NCBI RefSeq assembly: GCF_026385475.1
Contig: NZ_JANIDW010000004.1
Coordinates: 21,335 to 85,334, forward strand
Length of the DNA stretch: 64,000 nt
Reading direction: 5' to 3'
Origin: Bombella saccharophila
GTDB taxonomy: Bacteria > Pseudomonadota > Alphaproteobacteria > Acetobacterales > Acetobacteraceae
Made by a program: the position numbers and the translations under genes. Shown piece by piece: positions 8,836-17,746 of the stretch (position 1 is its first letter; each line of letters begins with the position of its first letter). The notes beneath the pieces were generated by a model. That model had not been told where the DNA came from. It was given only the letters and a program-made list of their open reading frames with translations, and made no database searches.

Positions 8836-9960
8836 ATGTCTACACGCCCCCTTGGCTTAGAGAGCGGCTATAATAGCTGTGTGTGGCCCGCCCTTACGCG
8901 CGCTGATGTAGCAACTCTCTTGCCTCATTGGGGCATGCATCCCGCTAAAGAGCCTATCCTCTGGCATAGCCAGCGGCCCTTTTCTGCCTCGGCCATCATC
9001 GCGTTGCAGGATGGCCAGCATATCTTCCTCAAACGGCATGGGCGGGCTTTGCGCTCCGCCCGCACAGTGACAGAGGAACATCGCTTTGCCCAACATCTCG
9101 CAGCGCAAGGGCTAGCCGTATGCGCCCCACTCCCTATGGAGGATGGCACCACCGCCAAAGCAGAAGGGCATTATGTTTATGAGGCCTTTCCCCTCTTTAC
9201 CGAGCACGATGCTTATCGCGGGCTTGAATCATGGCGGCCTTATAAAAGCACGCCCCAAGCGGCCTCTAGCGGGCGGCTCCTTGCCCAGTTACATCACGCT
9301 AGTGCGGGGTATGACGCGCCCCCGCGCCATAATCCCCCCCTCACCTCCATCCGCCATCCCCTGCTCGGGCCATCCTTAGACGATACACTCCTCCCTTGGG
9401 CAGCACAGCAAAAGGGCCTTACATCACTTTACTCCCTTGAGGATGTACGCTCTGACGTTCTGCCCCTTTTAGAGCCATTTCATCAGGCCTTACGCCCCCT
9501 CTTACCGCATGACCGCCCCCTTTGGGGACATGGTGATTGGCATGGGGCAAATCTCTTATGGCAGAATGAGGGGCAAGACCTCACCGCCGTGCGTATCTTC
9601 GATTTCGGCATGTGTGACCAAACCAGTGCCGCTTTTGACCTCGCTGTAGCGATAGAGCGTAGCTTCATTAGCTGGCTCGCCCCTGACGGCTCCCCCACCG
9701 TGCATGAGGAGCAGCTACGCGCCTTCCTCCACGCTTATGATGCCCAACGCCCAAGAAGCCTCGTAGAACGACACCTCACAGCACGCTGGCTCCCCCTCTG
9801 CCATGTGACCTTTGCCCTCTCTGAAACGGCTTATTACGGCCATACGCTCCATAACCAAGCAGCGGCAGAGATTTCTTGGCGGGATTATCTCATCGGCCAT
9901 GCAGAATGGTTCCATTCCCCCACAGGGCGTACCCTCCTAAGCATGTTGGAGGCATGTTAA
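8836..9960 (+). CDS. APH-fold phosphotransferase, probable thiamin kinase
   Basis: About 374 residues of the aminoglycoside phosphotransferase / choline kinase fold. The catalytic loop WGHGDWHGANLLW (HxDxxxxN type) and the metal-binding IFDFGMCD are clear, with an N-terminal nucleotide lobe (HIFLKRHGRALRS). In a TPP-riboswitch operon with a PnuT-like transporter such enzymes phosphorylate imported thiamin and so trap it; this role is inferred from context. The frame also contains a TTG at 8830 that overlaps the receptor's stop. The ATG at 8836 is preferred. The next gene starts immediately after its stop codon. Confidence 0.82.
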   Translation: MSTRPLGLESGYNSCVWPALTRADVATLLPHWGMHPAKEPILWHSQRPFSASAIIALQDGQHIFLKRHGRALRSARTVTEEHRFAQHLAAQGLAVCAPLPMEDGTTAKAEGHYVYEAFPLFTEHDAYRGLESWRPYKSTPQAASSGRLLAQLHHASAGYDAPPRHNPPLTSIRHPLLGPSLDDTLLPWAAQQKGLTSLYSLEDVRSDVLPLLEPFHQALRPLLPHDRPLWGHGDWHGANLLWQNEGQDLTAVRIFDFGMCDQTSAAFDLAVAIERSFISWLAPDGSPTVHEEQLRAFLHAYDAQRPRSLVERHLTARWLPLCHVTFALSETAYYGHTLHNQAAAEISWRDYLIGHAEWFHSPTGRTLLSMLEAC

Positions 9961-10500
9961 ATGATGGAGCTTATCGCTGCATGCTTTAGTGCAAGTGGGG
10001 TATGGCTAACCGCCCAACGCTGCCTCATCGGCTGGCCAATTTCCCTCCTAGCGACCTTTCTTTATGGCTGGGTCTTTTTCCATGCCCGCCTTTATGCCGA
10101 TACCATATTGCAAGGGGTGTTTAGCCTCACCATCCTTTATGGCTGGGCTTTATGGGCACGGGATAAAGCACGGCAAAACACCCTCCCGCCCCAGCCGCTG
10201 GCCCTCAAAAAAGCCATCATAGAGACGCTTGGCTTTTTTATCCTCTCCACCTTATGGGTTATAGCCCTGCGCTGTTGGAGTGACGACCCAGCCCCCCTCC
10301 TTGATGGCGGCCTAAGCGGGGCCAGCTTACTCGCCCAATTATGGACCGCACGGCGGCACCGCATAAGCTGGCTGCTCTGGGCAGGGATTGATGTAATTTA
10401 TACAGGGCTTTTCTTCAGCCGTTCGCTCAGCATTACCGCTTTGCTTTACGGGGGCTATACCCTTCTCGGCCTCTATGGCTATTGGCGGTGGAAGGCCTAA
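9961..10500 (+). CDS. PnuC-family transporter, probable thiamin transporter (PnuT-like)
   Basis: This 179-residue integral membrane protein has about seven hydrophobic segments and the PnuC-family signature WPISLLATFLYGWVFF near the N-terminus, with LYGYWRWK at the end. PnuC proteins carry vitamin B3 nucleosides; relatives under TPP riboswitches (PnuT) carry thiamin by facilitated diffusion. Here the riboswitch, TonB receptor and kinase in the same operon favour thiamin. It begins directly after the kinase stop and is convergent with the next gene. Confidence 0.88.
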   Translation: MMELIAACFSASGVWLTAQRCLIGWPISLLATFLYGWVFFHARLYADTILQGVFSLTILYGWALWARDKARQNTLPPQPLALKKAIIETLGFFILSTLWVIALRCWSDDPAPLLDGGLSGASLLAQLWTARRHRISWLLWAGIDVIYTGLFFSRSLSITALLYGGYTLLGLYGYWRWKA

Positions 10501-10514
10501 AAAGCGACGACCCT

Positions 10515-10874
10515 TTATTGGGTCATCCGGTCCAACTCCTCAGGGGTGAGACGCTGAATCCGCACCGCTTTACCTGTGGAATCATAATAGACAATCGCCG
10601 CACCGCGCCGCTCGGCATAGCCGTCAGGCACGCCACTCTTTTTACGAAAAATCAACCGCCCATGCTCTGGCTGAATCGTCACCTCATCCCCGCGTGGGAC
10701 AAAATGGAACATGCTGTAATCAGCATGAACACGCGGCAAGCTGGTTTTGGGCATGGGCTTACGCACAACACTATCTAGCCCATCAGCCCCATCATCAGCA
10801 TAACTAAGCCCCGCACTGCCTATCATCAGGGCCATCAGCCCTAGCCCTAAACCGAGCGTCTTTACCAAACCCAT
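10515..10874 (-). CDS. Small exported protein of unknown function
   Basis: The protein has 119 residues from the ATG at 10874, chosen because a purine-rich GGAGAGAGG precedes it and a clean signal peptide follows (MGLVKTLGLGLGLMALMIG, cleavage after LSYA). The mature part is small and charged (PRGDEVTIQPEHGRLIFRKK; end RLTPEELDRMTQ) with no family I recognise. It follows the outer-membrane efflux gene by 37 bp on the same strand and could be the last gene of the RND operon; no functional link is visible. Confidence 0.65.
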   Translation of the reverse strand: MGLVKTLGLGLGLMALMIGSAGLSYADDGADGLDSVVRKPMPKTSLPRVHADYSMFHFVPRGDEVTIQPEHGRLIFRKKSGVPDGYAERRGAAIVYYDSTGKAVRIQRLTPEELDRMTQ

Positions 10875-10911
10875 TGCCTCTCTCCTCACCCACCGCAATG
10901 CGGCGCGTACG

Positions 10912-12378
10912 TTACTTCTGCCCTTGGCTCTTACGACTCCACCCCCCACCTAATGCACGATAAAGGGTTACCATATTTTGGAACCGTGCCGCCTCCACAA
11001 CAATACGGCTCTGCTGGGCTTGGTAAAGCTGACGCTCCTGCACCAAGGTGGTTAGATAATTATCGATCCCCGCATGATAGCGCATCCGGGCGAGGTCGTA
11101 AGCCCATTGGGTTTGTGTCTCTAAAACAACCATATGCTCATCTTGCCGGCGATAAGTCTCCCGCGCTGTCAACGCATCGGATACTTCTCGAAATGCCGAT
11201 TGCACGGCTTTTTGATATTGCGCCACATTCTGCGCAAGCCTTGCTTTTGCTGTCCGTAAGTTCCCCTGATTCACACCCCATGTGAGCAAGGGGATGCTTA
11301 TATTAGGGGAGACACCCCATGTTTCGGCCAAATGGCTAAAGAGCTTGCGAAATTGCAGCGAGCTTGTCCCCTCATTCGCTGTAAGGGTTACCCGTGGGAA
11401 GAAGGCCGCCCGCGCCGCACCAACGGAGGCATTCGCCCCCAATAGCAGATGCTCTGCAGCCATAATATCAGGCCGTTGCTCTAAAAGGTCGGACGGCAAA
11501 CCCGCCGGTAATTCCGCAATCATCGTTTGTCGGCCCATCGGCAAAGCCGGGGGCAGATTCGCCGGCAAGGGCGTGCCGACTAAAAGTTGTAAGGAATGTT
11601 CATCATCAGCAACGGCCCGCGTCTCTTTCTCCTCATCAGAGCGTGCTTGCTCTAACTCCGCCGCACTTTGGGCGAGAGTGAGCGCATCTAACTCATCATG
11701 CTTAAACTTAAGGTCATTCAACCGCCATGTATCGGCCCGCGTCCGCGCTGTATTGCGCGCAAGGTCTAGCAATCGTTTATCAGCCAACCATTGAATATAT
11801 GTACTTGCCACCTGCGAAACTGTCGTCAGCCACAGGTTACGCAGATTCTCAGCCGCACTTAATGTTTGCTCCTGCTGGGCGCGCGCCATATTGCGAATAC
11901 GCCCCCATAGGTCAATCTCATAAGATGAGAACCCAATGGATGTCTGATAAAAACGCAATGTAGAAATTGAGCGACCAGAACCCGGCGCAAAGGCAAAGCC
12001 CGCCGTATCCGATGGCCCCACATATTGGGCTCCCCCACCAGCCGAAATGGTCGGGAAAAGGGCGGCATTCTGTACTTGATACTGCCCACGCTCTGCCGCG
12101 ACTGCCGCCATCTGCGCGGCGAGGTCTCGGTTATTGGTCAAAGCCAGAGTGATAAGGGCCTTTAAGCGGGGGTCTGTAAAGAAATCCTCCCACCCAAGGT
12201 CGGAGACACGCTGATGTACCGGCTGGCCAGGTTTTAACTCCGCATCGGCTGGGTATTTCTGTGCAACGGCGGGGTCTGGGCGGTGATATTTCGGGGATAA
12301 ATTGCACGAGGCAAGCAGCATACTGCCCACAGCCATCACCCCGTAAGTGAGGCTCCGTTTTGTGCTATAAAGGCTCAT
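10912..12378 (-). CDS. RND efflux outer-membrane lipoprotein (NodT/OprM family)
   Basis: This 488-residue TolC-like channel has a lipoprotein signal peptide with lipobox LLASC (Cys about 25), followed by NLSPKYHRPDPAV, typical of NodT/OprM proteins. Two outer-membrane efflux repeats are visible (DPRLKALITLALTNNRDL; RPDIMAAEHLLLGANASVG). It is the exit duct of the tripartite pump encoded upstream. Its ATG overlaps the pump gene's stop by 4 nt (12375-12378), so the pair is co-translated. Confidence 0.94.
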   Translation of the reverse strand: MSLYSTKRSLTYGVMAVGSMLLASCNLSPKYHRPDPAVAQKYPADAELKPGQPVHQRVSDLGWEDFFTDPRLKALITLALTNNRDLAAQMAAVAAERGQYQVQNAALFPTISAGGGAQYVGPSDTAGFAFAPGSGRSISTLRFYQTSIGFSSYEIDLWGRIRNMARAQQEQTLSAAENLRNLWLTTVSQVASTYIQWLADKRLLDLARNTARTRADTWRLNDLKFKHDELDALTLAQSAAELEQARSDEEKETRAVADDEHSLQLLVGTPLPANLPPALPMGRQTMIAELPAGLPSDLLEQRPDIMAAEHLLLGANASVGAARAAFFPRVTLTANEGTSSLQFRKLFSHLAETWGVSPNISIPLLTWGVNQGNLRTAKARLAQNVAQYQKAVQSAFREVSDALTARETYRRQDEHMVVLETQTQWAYDLARMRYHAGIDNYLTTLVQERQLYQAQQSRIVVEAARFQNMVTLYRALGGGWSRKSQGQK

Positions 12379-15300
12379 GCTTGGCCTCCTTCCTGCCCAG
12401 CTTCATGCCGCTCTGAAAGACGTTTGACGCGAAAAAGCCGCAGCACCACGACAAAAAAGATGGGGACGAAATACACAGCCAACACCGTTGCCGTAATCAT
12501 CCCCCCGACAACGCAGGTCCCAATCGCTACACGCGCCGCAGCCCCGGCCCCGGTGGCAATCGCCAAAGGAAACACACCGCATACAAAGGCGATAGAGGTC
12601 ATCAAAATAGGGCGTAAACGCTCTTGCCCCGCTTTCAACACAGCCTCTTCTAACGTATCGCCGCTTTCATAAAAGGCCTTGGCGAATTCAACTATCAGAA
12701 TGGCGTTTTTGACAGCTAGCCCAACAGTGGTCAGCAACCCGACTTGGAAATACACATCATTGCTCAGCCCTCGCCATAGGGTGGAGGCAATCGCCCCTAA
12801 GACACCCAAAGGCAGCACCAGCAATACGGAGAAAGGAATCGCCCAACTTTCATACAAAGCAGCAAGGCAGAGCAAAATCACAATCACTGCCAGCGCGTAA
12901 AGCGGCCCTGTAGCATTGCCAGAGGCTAATTGCTCAAAAGTGAGACCTGTCCATTCATGCCCGACGCCGGGGGGCAGCGTTTTTAGGATGGCCTCTATCT
13001 CCGCAACGGCACGACCAGCACTTACCCCTGCCGCAGGCACACCCTGAATCTCGTAAGAATTAAGGCCGTTATAATTCTCCACCTTCTGCGGCCCTACAAT
13101 CCAATGGCCAGAGGCAAAAGCGTTAAAGGGCACTAACTCGCCAAGATTATTGCGGATATACCAGCGATTGAGGTCTTCTGGCCTCATGCGGGCAAAAGAT
13201 TCACCTTGGATATATACCTGTTTTACACGGTCATTCCGGGTGAATTGATTCACATAAATCGAGCCTAAAGCCCCCTGAATGGTCGTATTAATATCCTCGT
13301 TGGTAATGCCCTGCGCGTTAGCTTTCTCACGGTTTAAGTCCAACACAAATTGCGGCGCATCTTCCAACCCCATTGGGCGCACAGCAGTAAGCAGAGGGTT
13401 CTTCTTCGCTTCATCAAGCAGTTTATTACGCGCCGCAAGGAAGGCTTGATGGCCAATATGACCGTTATCCTCAAGCTCTAAGTCAAAGCCAGTCGCATTA
13501 CCAAGCTCCATCACAGCAGGGGGATTAAGAGCATAAATCTGCGCCGCAGGGTCACCAGCAAAATGCTTCATGATCTCACTAGCAATCGCCATGCTGGAAT
13601 GTTTATAGCCCGGTCGCTTATCCCATGGCTTCAGCCGGATAAAGAACGCCCCAGCATTTTGCCCCTGCCCTGCAAAGCTAAAGCCATTCATCGTAAAAAC
13701 AGATTCAACATCATGGCTATATGTTTTTAGTACATAATCGGTGATGCGATGGTTAATCACCCCCATCTGTGCATCAGTAGCCCCTGGTGGTGTACTAATC
13801 TGCCCAAAAATAAGGGCTTGGTCCTCATCAGGTAAGAAGCCTGTTGGAACCTTAATGAACATATAGCCCACAAGCAGCGTTAGGCCTAAAAACACTAACA
13901 TCGCCGGGAGACGTAAACGCAATAAATGCCGCACCCCGCCTATATAGCGATGCGTTAGCCACTCAAAGCCATTATTAAACCAGATCGCTGGGCGAAAATG
14001 GACCTCATGATTGGTTGGCTTTAACATCGTAGCGCAAAGAGAGGGTGTCATAATCATCGCTACGAGGACGGACAACCACATAGCCGCCACAACCGTGATG
14101 GAGAATTGCCGGTAAATCACCCCGGTGGACCCACCAAAAGCGGCCATAGGTAAAAAGACCGCTGTAAGGACCAACACAATCCCCACCAACGCGCCGGAGA
14201 TTTCATCCATCGATTCACGCGCAGCCTCACGCGGGGGGAGATGCTTCTCGCTCATCACACGTTCGACATTCTCCACCACCACGATGGCATCATCCACCAA
14301 TAGCCCCACTGCGAGGACCATAGCCAACATCGTCAAGGTGTTGATGCTGTACCCCATGATGGACAGCAACCCAAACGTCCCCAGCAACACCACCGGCACG
14401 GCGATGGTCGGGATTAATGTCGCGCGGAAATTTTGAAGAAAGACGAGCATCACGACAAAAACCAGAATGATGGCTTCCACCAATGTCTCAATCACTTCCT
14501 CAATCGAGTGCGTGATGAAAGGCTCCGTATCCAGCGGGTAAACCACCTTCACCCCTTTAGGGAAGAACTGGGAGAGGTGATTAATCTCCGCGCGCACGGC
14601 ATCTTCTGTCACCATCTGGTTCGCCCCGGGGGCGAGCTTGAGGGCTAGGGCTGTGGCGGGTTCATTATTATACCGGGATGTGAAATTATAGCTCTGTGAG
14701 CCTAGCTCCACACGCCCAATATCGCGCATCCGCACTTGGCTGCCATCTTGTTGGACCTTCAGCAGCATATCGCTAAATTGCGCCGGGTCTGTCAGGCGGA
14801 CAGGACCGATGATAGTGGCATCAAACCCTACAGATTTTTGTGCTGGTAGGCCGCCTAGCTCCCCTGAGGCAACCTGAATATTCTGATTCTGCACCGCATG
14901 CTGTACATCAGCAACTGTCAGGCCATATTTATACAGCTTATCAGGGTCCATCCAAATACGCATGGCATATTCGGAGCCAAAGAGCGTATGGTCCCCCACC
15001 CCAGAAATACGCGAGAGAGGGTCCATCACGTTAGAGGCCACGTAATCGGAAAGATCCTTCCCGCTCATGCTGCCATCAGTGGAGATAAAGCCAATCACCA
15101 TCATAAAGTTCTTGGCAGCCTTTGTGACACTCAAACCTTGATTGACCACTTCCGGCGGAAGGCGCGGTTGGGCAAGCTGTAATTTATTTTGCACCTGCAC
15201 CTGAGCAATATCGGGGCTTGTCCCTTGCTCAAAGGTTAGGTCAATTTCCATATGCCCATTGCCGTAAGACTGTGCCGATAGATACTCCAAATGGTCCAAC

Positions 15301-15518
15301 CCGGACATTTGTTGGAGAATCGGCTGCACCACCGTGTTATTCACCGTATCGGCAGAGGCCCCGGGGTCATCCACCGCAACGGCAATTTGCGGTGGGGCAA
15401 TCGTAGGATATTGGGCAATCGGCATACGGGTGATGGAGACACCACCCACAAGCATAATAATCAGCCCAACCACCCACGCAAAAACAGGGCGGTCGATAAA
15501 GAAACGCGATAAAGACAT
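12375..15518 (-). CDS. RND multidrug efflux pump, inner-membrane subunit (AcrB/MexB-like)
   Basis: The 1047-residue protein is a full-length HAE1-family RND transporter. It starts MSLSRFFIDRPVFAWV. The proton-relay motif GLLVDDAIVVVENVERV is in TM4, and a second half repeats the architecture, with KNAILIVEFAK near TM10. The large periplasmic domains for drug binding and TolC docking are present. It exports hydrophobic or amphipathic compounds using proton motive force. It lies 6 bp downstream of the adaptor gene and overlaps the outer-membrane gene, forming a three-gene operon controlled by the divergent TetR. Confidence 0.96.
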   Translation of the reverse strand: MSLSRFFIDRPVFAWVVGLIIMLVGGVSITRMPIAQYPTIAPPQIAVAVDDPGASADTVNNTVVQPILQQMSGLDHLEYLSAQSYGNGHMEIDLTFEQGTSPDIAQVQVQNKLQLAQPRLPPEVVNQGLSVTKAAKNFMMVIGFISTDGSMSGKDLSDYVASNVMDPLSRISGVGDHTLFGSEYAMRIWMDPDKLYKYGLTVADVQHAVQNQNIQVASGELGGLPAQKSVGFDATIIGPVRLTDPAQFSDMLLKVQQDGSQVRMRDIGRVELGSQSYNFTSRYNNEPATALALKLAPGANQMVTEDAVRAEINHLSQFFPKGVKVVYPLDTEPFITHSIEEVIETLVEAIILVFVVMLVFLQNFRATLIPTIAVPVVLLGTFGLLSIMGYSINTLTMLAMVLAVGLLVDDAIVVVENVERVMSEKHLPPREAARESMDEISGALVGIVLVLTAVFLPMAAFGGSTGVIYRQFSITVVAAMWLSVLVAMIMTPSLCATMLKPTNHEVHFRPAIWFNNGFEWLTHRYIGGVRHLLRLRLPAMLVFLGLTLLVGYMFIKVPTGFLPDEDQALIFGQISTPPGATDAQMGVINHRITDYVLKTYSHDVESVFTMNGFSFAGQGQNAGAFFIRLKPWDKRPGYKHSSMAIASEIMKHFAGDPAAQIYALNPPAVMELGNATGFDLELEDNGHIGHQAFLAARNKLLDEAKKNPLLTAVRPMGLEDAPQFVLDLNREKANAQGITNEDINTTIQGALGSIYVNQFTRNDRVKQVYIQGESFARMRPEDLNRWYIRNNLGELVPFNAFASGHWIVGPQKVENYNGLNSYEIQGVPAAGVSAGRAVAEIEAILKTLPPGVGHEWTGLTFEQLASGNATGPLYALAVIVILLCLAALYESWAIPFSVLLVLPLGVLGAIASTLWRGLSNDVYFQVGLLTTVGLAVKNAILIVEFAKAFYESGDTLEEAVLKAGQERLRPILMTSIAFVCGVFPLAIATGAGAAARVAIGTCVVGGMITATVLAVYFVPIFFVVVLRLFRVKRLSERHEAGQEGGQA

Positions 15519-15524
15519 ACGCTC

Positions 15525-16700
15525 TTACTCCAGCCCCAGCTCGGCTTTATCGGCTTCATGAGGCTTTACTGTACCTTCGGCCCGTATCTTCTGTAGCCCA
15601 GAGATAACCACAGCCTCTCCCTCACTCAGCCCATGTAAAACGTGCCAATTAGCCCCTATGGTCTGCCCCACCGTCACCATCCGCAAATGAACATGATTTT
15701 GTTTATCCACCACCATGACATAAGGCTCTGCTTTATGAGTCCTCTGCACCGCTAATTGAGGCACAAGGAGCGCGTTAGGGTCGCTGCCCTCCTTAATATG
15801 GGCATGCACGAACATCCCCGGCAAAAGCAATTTATCAGGGTTAGGCATCACCCCGCGTAGGACCAATGTCCCTGTTGCTGGGTCCACCGTGACTTCAGAA
15901 AGTTCTAGCTGGCCTGTATGCCCATAAAGAGAGCCATCAGGCAGCTCTACCGTTACAGCAGCATCATTACCTTTACGCTCTAACTGACCAGAGGCCAGCT
16001 CCCGCCGTAGACGTATCATATCTTCTGCAGCGAGATTCACATCCACATAGATAGGGTCTAACCGGGTCACAACCGCAATCGCATCACTCTGATTCGCCGT
16101 TACCAGCATCCCTGCTGTGTAAAGCGTCCGACCAATGCGCCCATCAATCGGGGCATAAACATGCGTATAGTTAAGATTAACCTGCGCACTCTCCACCGCA
16201 GCTTGGCTCTGCACAACCTCTGCATCCGCTTGCCGTGCTGTCGCCAGGGCATCATCATATTCCTGCCGACTTACCGCTCGCGCGCCCACAAGGGATTTAT
16301 ACCGCCGCAACTGCGCATGAGCACGAATGGCACTCGCCTGCGCTTCCATCAACCGTCCACGCGCTTGGTCATACGCCGCTTGGAAGGGAGCAATGTAAAT
16401 CTGGAATAATTGCTGCCCAGCTTTAACGTCTTTCCCCTCCTCAAACATACGCTCGACCAACACGCCACCAACCTGCGGGCGAATCTGTGCTTGCTCATAG
16501 GCTTCCACACGGCCGGGGAGGGAGGTCTCCATCGGGACATTTTGCTTATGCAAGGTCACCACAGCGACCTCTTGCACGGCAGCCTTATGCGGGGCCTTTT
16601 TCTGACAGCCCGCTAAAAAGGTGGTGCCTAGTAACATTGTCCCGCCCAAAAGAGCCATACGAGACAAACAAACAGCCGGAAACACGCGACATATGGACAT
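15525..16700 (-). CDS. RND efflux periplasmic adaptor (AcrA/MexA-like lipoprotein)
   Basis: The adaptor has 391 residues from the ATG at 16700; the frame continues upstream to 16847 but that part is not signal-like. From 16700 there is a lipoprotein signal with lipobox FLAGC. It is followed by the lipoyl/hairpin/barrel order of membrane fusion proteins (SLPGRVEAYEQAQIRPQVGG; NLNYTHVYAPIDGRIGRT; VDPATGTLVLRGVMPNP). It bridges the AcrB-like pump and the outer-membrane duct. It is first in the leftward operon, so its promoter must lie in the operator-bearing gap facing tetR. Confidence 0.93.
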   Translation of the reverse strand: MSICRVFPAVCLSRMALLGGTMLLGTTFLAGCQKKAPHKAAVQEVAVVTLHKQNVPMETSLPGRVEAYEQAQIRPQVGGVLVERMFEEGKDVKAGQQLFQIYIAPFQAAYDQARGRLMEAQASAIRAHAQLRRYKSLVGARAVSRQEYDDALATARQADAEVVQSQAAVESAQVNLNYTHVYAPIDGRIGRTLYTAGMLVTANQSDAIAVVTRLDPIYVDVNLAAEDMIRLRRELASGQLERKGNDAAVTVELPDGSLYGHTGQLELSEVTVDPATGTLVLRGVMPNPDKLLLPGMFVHAHIKEGSDPNALLVPQLAVQRTHKAEPYVMVVDKQNHVHLRMVTVGQTIGANWHVLHGLSEGEAVVISGLQKIRAEGTVKPHEADKAELGLE

Positions 16701-16799
16701 AAATGACACTGGCTCTCTTAGGAAAATCAAACTAAAACTATCTAGCAGGCAAACCGCGTTACCTGCATCACTCGTCTCATACAAGGAGTGGTAATGATA

Positions 16800-16823
16800 A
16801 ATGGAAACTAACCAGTTTCCATT
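16800..16823. promoter_or_regulatory. TetR operator candidate (10-bp perfect inverted repeat)
   Basis: AATGGAAACT, four bases (AACC), then AGTTTCCATT lies between the efflux operon and the divergent tetR-type gene. A perfect 10-bp dyad with short spacer in this position is the usual operator form for a TetR repressor of an RND operon. Confidence 0.65.
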
Positions 16824-16950
16824 CACAAGGTCAAGCCTATAATCCATAAAAAAGGTGCGCTATAACCCTTTATACGCGTAACAGGGCTTAGCAGCCTTAC
16901 ACATATTGTACCTGACGCTGTGTCTTTTAACCTTGTAGGAGTGTGGTGCC

Positions 16951-17562
16951 ATTTCCCCCCCCCATGATACAGACCGCCGCAGGACAATCCTGAAAGTAGC
17001 CTGTGCTCTGTTGCAAAAACAAGGCTACCATCACACCACAATGGACCATATCGCCCATCACGCAGGGATGTCCAAAAAGACACTCTATCTCTTTTTTCCG
17101 TCCAAACGGACACTCATAGAGCAACTTATTTTAGAAGAATTATTTCCCCCTTTAACCCCAGCCCCCCTGCCACAAAACAGTGTTGAGTCTCAATTACGGG
17201 AAATAATCTTCCAAATGGCTGAAATTTTCCTCTGTGAAAAACGCCTCAGCCTTCTCCGCACAATTATTGGGGAAACAAACCGCTCCCCCTCCATCCAACA
17301 GCTCATGACAGAGCTTTTTCACCTCGCAGGCAGTAAAACGAATATACAAAACTGGCTACAAGCCCAAAAGGAGGCAGGCACCCTCACCTTCGCTAATGCC
17401 ACCGATGCCGCCGATCATCTCTTTGGCTTGACCATTGGCGGGCCAATGCTCTCCCGCCTCGCCCATTGCGGAGCCGCACGCAACAAGGCCGATTTGCAGC
17501 GTTATTTAGAAGAAGGATTGCGCATTTTCCTACATGGCTGCACCCCTCTCCCCCTGTCATAA
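16951..17562 (+). CDS. TetR-family repressor of the efflux operon, 5' end out of frame at a C run
   Basis: The TetR helix-turn-helix is clear: the open frame gives RRTILKVACALLQKQGYHHT, then MDHIAHHAGMSKKTLYLFF, and a C-terminal ligand domain. The frame is open from 16939, but between there and the first standard start in frame (TTG 17011) there is only ATT 16951. Starting at 17011 would remove helix 1. Just upstream is a run of nine C (16955-16963). A tenth C would put GTG 16943/16946 in frame, and eight C would do so for GTG 16941. An AGGAG at 16937-16941 is 9 nt from ATT 16951 and 4 nt from GTG 16946. The coordinates given use ATT only as a placeholder. It probably represses the divergent pump. 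Confidence 0.8.
   Translation: MSPPHDTDRRRTILKVACALLQKQGYHHTTMDHIAHHAGMSKKTLYLFFPSKRTLIEQLILEELFPPLTPAPLPQNSVESQLREIIFQMAEIFLCEKRLSLLRTIIGETNRSPSIQQLMTELFHLAGSKTNIQNWLQAQKEAGTLTFANATDAADHLFGLTIGGPMLSRLAHCGAARNKADLQRYLEEGLRIFLHGCTPLPLS
16955..16963 (+). repeat. Poly-C tract (C9) at the start of tetR
   Basis: Nine consecutive C residues sit between a purine-rich ribosome-binding sequence with GTG codons and the first conserved TetR residues. Length changes of one base would move the GTG starts in or out of frame with the repressor. Confidence 0.9.
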
Positions 17563-17746
17563 AAACAGCTTATTATTACGCCTCTGTAATTGGTTATTAA
17601 AATCTCGCTTTACCAGTATCATCCATTGGCAAAGCCTTGATGGTTAGCTATAGAATCTATTCGTATAACACATAGCAGACCATACAGGAGCGAAACTCTA
17701 GCCCCCCGTACCCCCCGCCGCAAACCGCCCATTGCAGGATGATCGC

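Noticed and set aside
10509..10524. GACCC/GGGTC hairpin between pnuC-like gene and the small exported protein
   Set aside because: Five base pairs only and no adjacent T run; too weak to call a terminator.
12424..15561. Many short plus-strand frames opposite the RND pump
   Set aside because: All are antisense to strongly conserved pump sequence and have low-complexity translations.
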